Positions 25,381 to 29,518 of a stretch of DNA of 29,518 nt are shown piece after piece (position 1 is the stretch's first letter; each line of letters opens with the position of its first letter). The notes under the pieces were generated by a model that saw nothing but the letters and a program-made list of their open reading frames with translations, had not been told where the DNA came from and did not search any database. Both the position numbers and the translations under genes were made by a program. The stretch comes from an uncultured Collinsella sp. (GTDB lineage: Bacteria; Actinomycetota; Coriobacteriia; Coriobacteriales; Coriobacteriaceae). The DNA lies in NCBI GenBank assembly GCA_902494935.1, contig CABUVH010000007.1:1-29518 (forward strand), in the 5' to 3' direction.

Positions 25381-26568
25381 ATGAACGCCACAGTCGTGAT
25401 TCCAACGTATTGGGCGGGCGATGACGCTTGCGCAAACGCCCCTGGCACCTATGACCATTCGACACGACTCAACGCCGACAATCCCGAACTCGACCGCTGC
25501 CTGGCCTCGCTTGAGCAGGTGCGCGACATCCCGCGCATCATCCTTTTGGTGGTCTGTCCCGTTTCTGCTACAGCCGATGTGTCGCTGCGCGTGCACGAGA
25601 TTGTCGACGCGCATCCCACGCTCAAGGTCACCGTTGTCACCAACACCCAGGCCTCGCATATCGCAGACCGGGTTGCTCAGATCGCGCCCAAGGGTTCGGG
25701 CGAGTGCGTGAGCCTGCGAGGCTACGGTGCCATCCGCAATATGGGGCTAGCCTGTGCCGCTGTGCTGGGGCATGACGCGGTTATCTTTTTGGATGACGAT
25801 GAGACTGTCATCGACGCCGACTTTATGAAGCGCGCGACCTATGCGTTGGGGCAGCAGACGCGTCAGGGCTTGCCGATCTTGGTCAAGAGCGGTTATTTCT
25901 ACGATCGCGACGGCTCGCCGCTGGCTCCCACGGACAAGGCGGGCATCTGCCATCGTTGGTGGACCAAGCGCATCGAGTTCAACCGTTGGATGAAAAAGGC
26001 GCTCTCGGGCACCCGCATCTCGCGTTCCAACTACGTGTGCGGCGGCCTGATGGCCCTGCACGCCCGCGCCTTTACGCGTGTGGCCTTTGACCCGTTTATC
26101 ACCCGCGGCGAGGACTTGGATTACCTCTTTAACATGCGCATGTTTGGCTACGACGTGTGGTTCGATAACGAGTGGACCGTGCGCCATCTGCCTCCGGAGT
26201 CCGAAAAGCGCTCACCGCGCTTTATGCAGGATGTATACCGTTGGTACTACGAACGGGCCAAGTTGACATTCGCCGCGCATCAAAAGGAGCTCATTCCCGT
26301 TACGGCGGCATCGCTCATGCCCTATCCAGGTCCGTGGATCTCGCGCGAGCTCGACGACCGCGTGCGCAAGACCGCTATGGTCCGCAGCGTGTTTACCCGC
26401 GAGCATGAGGGCTACCTGCGCATTTGGCGCCATGGTATCGGCGAGGCAAAGGCCTATGCGCGCCAAAACGCTGCAAGCTACCTGCGTTTCCAGAGCTTTT
26501 GGCCCAAGATCATGGACGGGCTTTGGCGTGACGCACAACTGATCAGTATCCTGGAGGGGGCCGAATGA
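25381..26568 (+). CDS. GT-A fold (family 2-like) glycosyltransferase
   Basis: Transfers a sugar from a nucleotide-sugar donor, probably to a surface polysaccharide, lipid or protein acceptor; the acceptor is unknown. The 395-residue protein starts with the typical TVVIPTYWAGDD strand, has a DDD motif (D138-D140, FLDDDE) that would bind metal and nucleotide sugar, a CGGLMALHARAF acceptor-site segment and RGEDLDYLFN, which includes the likely catalytic acidic residues. No membrane span is evident, though the W/Y-rich C-terminal half may associate with membranes. GGGAGGGTAAGG precedes the ATG. Its stop overlaps the start of the kinase gene by four bases (ATGA), so it is co-transcribed and coupled with that two-component system. 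Confidence 0.85.
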   Translation: MNATVVIPTYWAGDDACANAPGTYDHSTRLNADNPELDRCLASLEQVRDIPRIILLVVCPVSATADVSLRVHEIVDAHPTLKVTVVTNTQASHIADRVAQIAPKGSGECVSLRGYGAIRNMGLACAAVLGHDAVIFLDDDETVIDADFMKRATYALGQQTRQGLPILVKSGYFYDRDGSPLAPTDKAGICHRWWTKRIEFNRWMKKALSGTRISRSNYVCGGLMALHARAFTRVAFDPFITRGEDLDYLFNMRMFGYDVWFDNEWTVRHLPPESEKRSPRFMQDVYRWYYERAKLTFAAHQKELIPVTAASLMPYPGPWISRELDDRVRKTAMVRSVFTREHEGYLRIWRHGIGEAKAYARQNAASYLRFQSFWPKIMDGLWRDAQLISILEGAE

Positions 26569-27908
26569 TCGACCGCCGCGCCCAGCGCGATAGTTCAATA
26601 TCAATCTTTCGCATCATTGCCGTTGCCTGCGCCATTTGCGTGCTGGTGTACTTTATTTTTGCCTTGGTGACCGGTATCGAGCCGATCGCCACGGTGATTG
26701 CCTGCGCGCTGCTGTGCATCTTTCTGTGCATCTTTATCTTTTTGACGCTCAATCCCGATTCGGTGCGCTCCCAGTACACCGAGGAGACGCTCTCGGTGGC
26801 CTCGGCCATGCTCGAGGACATTAAGGGCGGTCTGACGCAGGAGTCGGCGCGTTTGGTGTGCCGGCGCATTTTGCCCGAGACGCGCGCCATGACGGTGGCC
26901 ATCACCGACGAGGACAACGTGCTTGCCTGCGCGGGCGAGTTTGAGGAAAAACTGCTGCCCGATACTCCCATCCACACGCTTGCCACACGCTACGTTATCG
27001 AACATGGCATCGTGCAGTCGTTCAACCGTATGGTGGATGTCGTGGGCTCGGACGGCTCGCACAACCAAGTCCCCGCCGGCATTATCGCCCCCATCAAGGT
27101 GGGCGATCGTACCGTCGGCACGCTCAAGTTCTACTACAAGACCCCGCGCGCCGTCGACCGTACCCAGTATGCGCTTGCCTCGGGCTTTGCCGAGATCTTG
27201 TCCACGCAGCTCGCCATCCACGAGCTCGAGGTGCAAAAGGAACTCACAGCGCGCGCCGAGGTGCGTGCGCTGCAGGCGCAGATTAACCCGCACTTCCTGT
27301 TCAACACGCTGAACACCATTGCATCGTTTACGCGCACCGACCCGCTGCGGGCCCGCGAACTGCTTCGTGAGTTCTCATCGTTCTATCGTGCCACGCTCGA
27401 CAACTCGGGATCGCTTATTCCGGTCTCGCGCGAGGTCGCACAGACCAAGCGCTACCTTACCTTTGAGAAGGCCCGCTTTGGCGAGGACCGCGTGCTTGCG
27501 ACGTTCGATGTGTCCGAGGACGTGGAAGATACGCTGGTGCCGGCGTTCGTGATCCAGCCGATTGTCGAGAACGCCGTACGTCATGGCATGGGCGATGACG
27601 ACGCCCTGAGGATCGACGTGACCGTTCACCAAGACGGCGAGGATGCAATCTTGATTGCCGTGGCCGATAATGGCGTGGGCATGGATGAGGGTACCGCCGC
27701 CAGACTGTTTGACGAGCGTTCTGCCCGTCCCGACGCCAGCTCTCCCCAGGGTGGCGGCGCCGGTGTGGCCATGCACAATATTTCGGAGCGCATCCATCGC
27801 TTTTATGGGCCGCACTCCTATACGCGTGTCGAATCGGCGCCGGGCAAGGGCACCAAAGTGCTCCTTCATCTTGATTTGTCAGAGAGCATCTTCGACATTC
27901 AAGAGTAA
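26565..27908 (+). CDS. LytS-type sensor histidine kinase, system 2
   Basis: A 447-residue membrane kinase, paralogous to that at 20653-22038 over its whole length. It has two transmembrane segments (near 14-38 and 41-62), a GAF-like sensor region (about 75-215), the phospho-accepting H243 in QINPHFLFN and the ATPase motifs IVENAVRHG, DNGVGM and GGGAGVAMHN. The shared segment LASGFAEILSTQLA before the catalytic domain is nearly the same in both kinases, while the sensor regions differ more, which suggests different signals. The start ATG overlaps the glycosyltransferase stop, and GGAGGGGG inside that gene serves as ribosome binding site. Confidence 0.92.
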   Translation: MIDRRAQRDSSISIFRIIAVACAICVLVYFIFALVTGIEPIATVIACALLCIFLCIFIFLTLNPDSVRSQYTEETLSVASAMLEDIKGGLTQESARLVCRRILPETRAMTVAITDEDNVLACAGEFEEKLLPDTPIHTLATRYVIEHGIVQSFNRMVDVVGSDGSHNQVPAGIIAPIKVGDRTVGTLKFYYKTPRAVDRTQYALASGFAEILSTQLAIHELEVQKELTARAEVRALQAQINPHFLFNTLNTIASFTRTDPLRARELLREFSSFYRATLDNSGSLIPVSREVAQTKRYLTFEKARFGEDRVLATFDVSEDVEDTLVPAFVIQPIVENAVRHGMGDDDALRIDVTVHQDGEDAILIAVADNGVGMDEGTAARLFDERSARPDASSPQGGGAGVAMHNISERIHRFYGPHSYTRVESAPGKGTKVLLHLDLSESIFDIQE

Positions 27909-27980
27909 AATAAAAGGCTACGGGCTCAACGTCATGCGACGGATGCCCGGCGTAGTTAGTTGACGAAAGGTTTTATCCCT

Positions 27981-28697
27981 ATGCTGCGTGCGATGATTGT
28001 GGATGATGAGGCGCCGGCTCGCTCGGAGCTTCGCTTCCTGCTCGAGCAAACGGGCAAGATCGGCACGATCACGGAGGCGTCGAGCGTCCGCTCCGCCATC
28101 GAGATGCTTATGGAAAGTCGCGTGGATGTCGTGTTTCTCGATATCTCGATGCCCGGTGCCTCGGGCCTGCAACTTGCCGAGGCGCTGCATAAGCTCAAAA
28201 ATCCGCCGGCGATCGTGTTTGTGACTGCGTATAGTGACCATGCGGTCGAGGCATTCGACGTGGATGCCGTCGATTATCTGATGAAGCCGGTCGAGGAAGC
28301 TCGCTTGGATCGCGCGATCGAGAAGGTCATGCAACGCACCAAGCCGGTTACGGACAGCAAGGTGACCATCGAGCGTATCCCGGTGGAAAAGGGCGGCCGC
28401 AAGGTGCTCATTCCCGTGGACGACATTCGCTTTATCATGGCCAAGGACGATTACTCCTGCATCTATACCGTCGATGATCGCTTTTTGTCGACGACCTCGC
28501 TGGCGCAGTTTGAGGCCAAGCTCTGCGACTTTGGCTTCTTCCGTGTTCACCGCCGCTATATCGTCAACTTGGCGTGCGTTACGGACGTCGAGACGGTGCC
28601 CTCGGGCGCCATCCAGCTGGGCATTACGGGCGTCGACGAACGCGTGCCGGTTTCGCGCCGCCGCGTCGTGCCGCTCAAGAAGGCTCTGAGTCTCTAG
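27981..28697 (+). CDS. LytTR-family response regulator, system 2
   Basis: Response regulator of 238 residues, partner of the kinase ending at 27908. The receiver has D8/D9 in MIVDDE, phospho-acceptor D54 in VFLDISMPG and the lysine in LMKPVEE; the LytTR DNA-binding domain occupies the C-terminal 100 residues with RVHRRYIVN and ends VPVSRRRVVPLKKAL. ATG 27981 with GAAAGG upstream is preferred to the TTG at 27960, because family members start directly at the M-x-x-M-I-V-D-D strand. Closely similar to the regulator at 22077-22811. A strong terminator follows, so glycosyltransferase, kinase and regulator form one operon. Confidence 0.93.
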   Translation: MLRAMIVDDEAPARSELRFLLEQTGKIGTITEASSVRSAIEMLMESRVDVVFLDISMPGASGLQLAEALHKLKNPPAIVFVTAYSDHAVEAFDVDAVDYLMKPVEEARLDRAIEKVMQRTKPVTDSKVTIERIPVEKGGRKVLIPVDDIRFIMAKDDYSCIYTVDDRFLSTTSLAQFEAKLCDFGFFRVHRRYIVNLACVTDVETVPSGAIQLGITGVDERVPVSRRRVVPLKKALSL

Positions 28698-28704
28698 CAC
28701 ACTG

Positions 28705-28753
28705 GCCCCGCAGCCCTGTAGACCCATCGTCTGCGGAGCCGTGGGGCTTTTTT
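28705..28753 (+). terminator. Terminator of the glycosyltransferase-kinase-regulator operon
   Basis: Imperfect stem with GCCCC/GGGGC at its base (28705-28709 with 28743-28747), extended inwards with one G-U pair and mismatches, followed by six Ts at 28748-28753. Confidence 0.8.
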
Positions 28754-28792
28754 GTATGTATCTGCCGAATCGTTTTTTGCGGAAGGGATCCC

Positions 28793-29260
28793 ATGAACAG
28801 CGCAAGCGCCAAGCGCATCGACATCATCTCGGACACCCACGGCTATTTATCGCCTGCGCTCTTGGATGAGCTTGAGGGCGCAGACCTGATCATCCACGCC
28901 GGCGATCTCACGTCAGAGATGGACTACGAGCACCTATGCACCATCGCCCCCGTGCGGGCCGTACTGGGCAACAACGATTACTACCGCGACTACGGTCCCG
29001 ATGTAGACCGTCTTGCGCTCTTTACCTACGAAGGCCTCAAATTCGCCGTAGCCCACTACCGCGAAGACCTTCCGGTGGGATCCGTAGACGTAGCCATCAA
29101 TGGTCACACCCACGTAACCAAAGAAGCCCAAGTGGGCCGTTGTTTAGTCCTCAACCCGGGCAGCGCTAGCTACCCCAGAGGCACCCGAGGCCCCACCATG
29201 GCCAGAATGCTAGTAAAAGACGGCAAGATCATAAGCACCAAATTTATTGATCTAGAGTAA
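28793..29260 (+). CDS. YfcE/MJ0936-type metallophosphoesterase
   Basis: Small cytoplasmic phosphodiesterase of 155 residues, usual for the family. All five metal-binding blocks are present: D14 and H16 in ISDTHG, D38 in HAGD, N60 in GNND, H88 in VAHY and H105/H107 in NGHTH. Family members hydrolyse model phosphodiesters in a manganese-dependent way; natural substrates are mostly unknown. GGAAGGGA (28781-28788) precedes ATG 28793; the frame is open upstream but only over the previous gene and its terminator. Transcribed alone: terminators flank it on both sides. Codon use in the last third is less GC-biased. Confidence 0.92.
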   Translation: MNSASAKRIDIISDTHGYLSPALLDELEGADLIIHAGDLTSEMDYEHLCTIAPVRAVLGNNDYYRDYGPDVDRLALFTYEGLKFAVAHYREDLPVGSVDVAINGHTHVTKEAQVGRCLVLNPGSASYPRGTRGPTMARMLVKDGKIISTKFIDLE

Positions 29261-29269
29261 CCACAACAA

Positions 29270-29299
29270 AAACGGGGGATGCAAATGCGTCCCCCGTTT
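29270..29299 (+). terminator. Terminator of the metallophosphoesterase gene
   Basis: Stem AAACGGGGGA/TCCCCCGTTT (29270-29279 with 29290-29299) around a 10-base loop. The flanking A and T runs let it work in both directions. Confidence 0.8.
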
Positions 29300-29518
29300 C
29301 CATTTGAGCCAAAGGCAGAGCTTCAACAAAAACAATCAGACCAACCCCGCCGAGGAGCACGCGGGCTAGCCGCGCAGCGGCGCACGCCCGCAAAACTGGT
29401 TGAATAATGTGACGGCAGGGAGGGCTTCCGGGGCTGAGGGCGGGGGTTAAGTTTGTCGCGAGTTCCGCACGCAAAGGAAAGCACTTAATGTGCTTTCCGT
29501 CTTGCGCAGGACTGTAGA
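29300..29518. other. Non-coding 3' end of the window with a palindrome
   Basis: No supported gene. A GC-rich imperfect inverted repeat lies around GCGGGC/GCCCGC near 29368-29399. GGAAAGCAC/GTGCTTTCC (29476-29484 with 29490-29498), extended outwards by CGCAA/TTGCG, resembles the CGGAAAGCGC arms of the palindromes at 16079-16250 and is probably another member of that repeat family. The window ends before any following gene is visible. Confidence 0.55.

Noticed and set aside
29244..29474. A 76-codon minus-strand frame at the window's end
   Set aside because: It runs over a terminator and a GC-rich repeat, has no ribosome binding site, and its NLTPALSPGSP segment is typical of translated repeat DNA.

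Overview
The window looks like a chromosomal segment of a high-GC gut actinobacterium of the Coriobacteriia, most like Collinsella. This is an inference from gene content (anaerobic pyruvate:ferredoxin oxidoreductase, carbamate kinase, PTS/phospho-beta-glucosidase operon, UMF1-type transporter), strong GC-ending codon bias and GGAGG-type ribosome binding sites; no rRNA or tRNA gene is present to confirm it.

Layout. (1) 511-4050 nifJ, the pyruvate:ferredoxin oxidoreductase, followed by a terminator nested inside a perfect 26-bp inverted repeat. (2) 4422-7100, minus strand: an AT-richer AAA_14/DUF4143 ATPase gene preceded by three evenly spaced direct repeats, then a two-gene operon of a DUF3830 cyclophilin-like protein and an unrecognised helical protein. 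(3) 7571-8533 carbamate kinase arcC with a strong terminator and a palindromic repeat cassette. (4) 8907-14403 a lic/cel-type beta-glucoside locus: a LicR-like PTS-controlled activator broken by one in-frame TAA, then PTS IIA, IIB, IIC and a GH1 6-phospho-beta-glucosidase. (5) 14439-15887 a complete IS3-family (IS150-like) element with 24-bp ends and a 3-bp target duplication, sitting exactly in the loop of the terminator of the beta-glucoside operon. (6) 15892-16320 a second copy of the repeat cassette plus three 48-bp imperfect palindromes with an exact 62-bp period. (7) 16317-17318, minus strand, a membrane-anchored C39-like peptidase. (8) 17674-20534 an APC amino-acid permease and an amidohydrolase. 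(9) 20653-28697 two paralogous LytS/LytTR two-component systems flanking a zinc-dependent phospholipase C-like protein, a UMF1-family MFS transporter and a GT-A glycosyltransferase. (10) 28793-29260 a YfcE/MJ0936-type metallophosphoesterase.

How the genes work together. The PTS components would import and phosphorylate a beta-glucoside (cellobiose-like) and the GH1 enzyme would split the 6-phosphate product; glycolytic pyruvate would be oxidised by NifJ. The LicR-like regulator should sense PTS phosphorylation state, but as sequenced it is split between its DNA-binding part and its PRD/EIIB/EIIA part. The permease and amidohydrolase probably form a peptide or acyl-amino-acid uptake and cleavage pair. 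The two LytTR systems are near-duplicates; the second is translationally coupled to the glycosyltransferase.

The most unusual material is intergenic: a family of short palindromic elements associated with terminators, the 62-bp-period palindrome array, the long inverted repeat after nifJ, and the helically phased repeats in front of the AAA_14 ATPase gene. No clearly new defence or biosynthetic system is visible.
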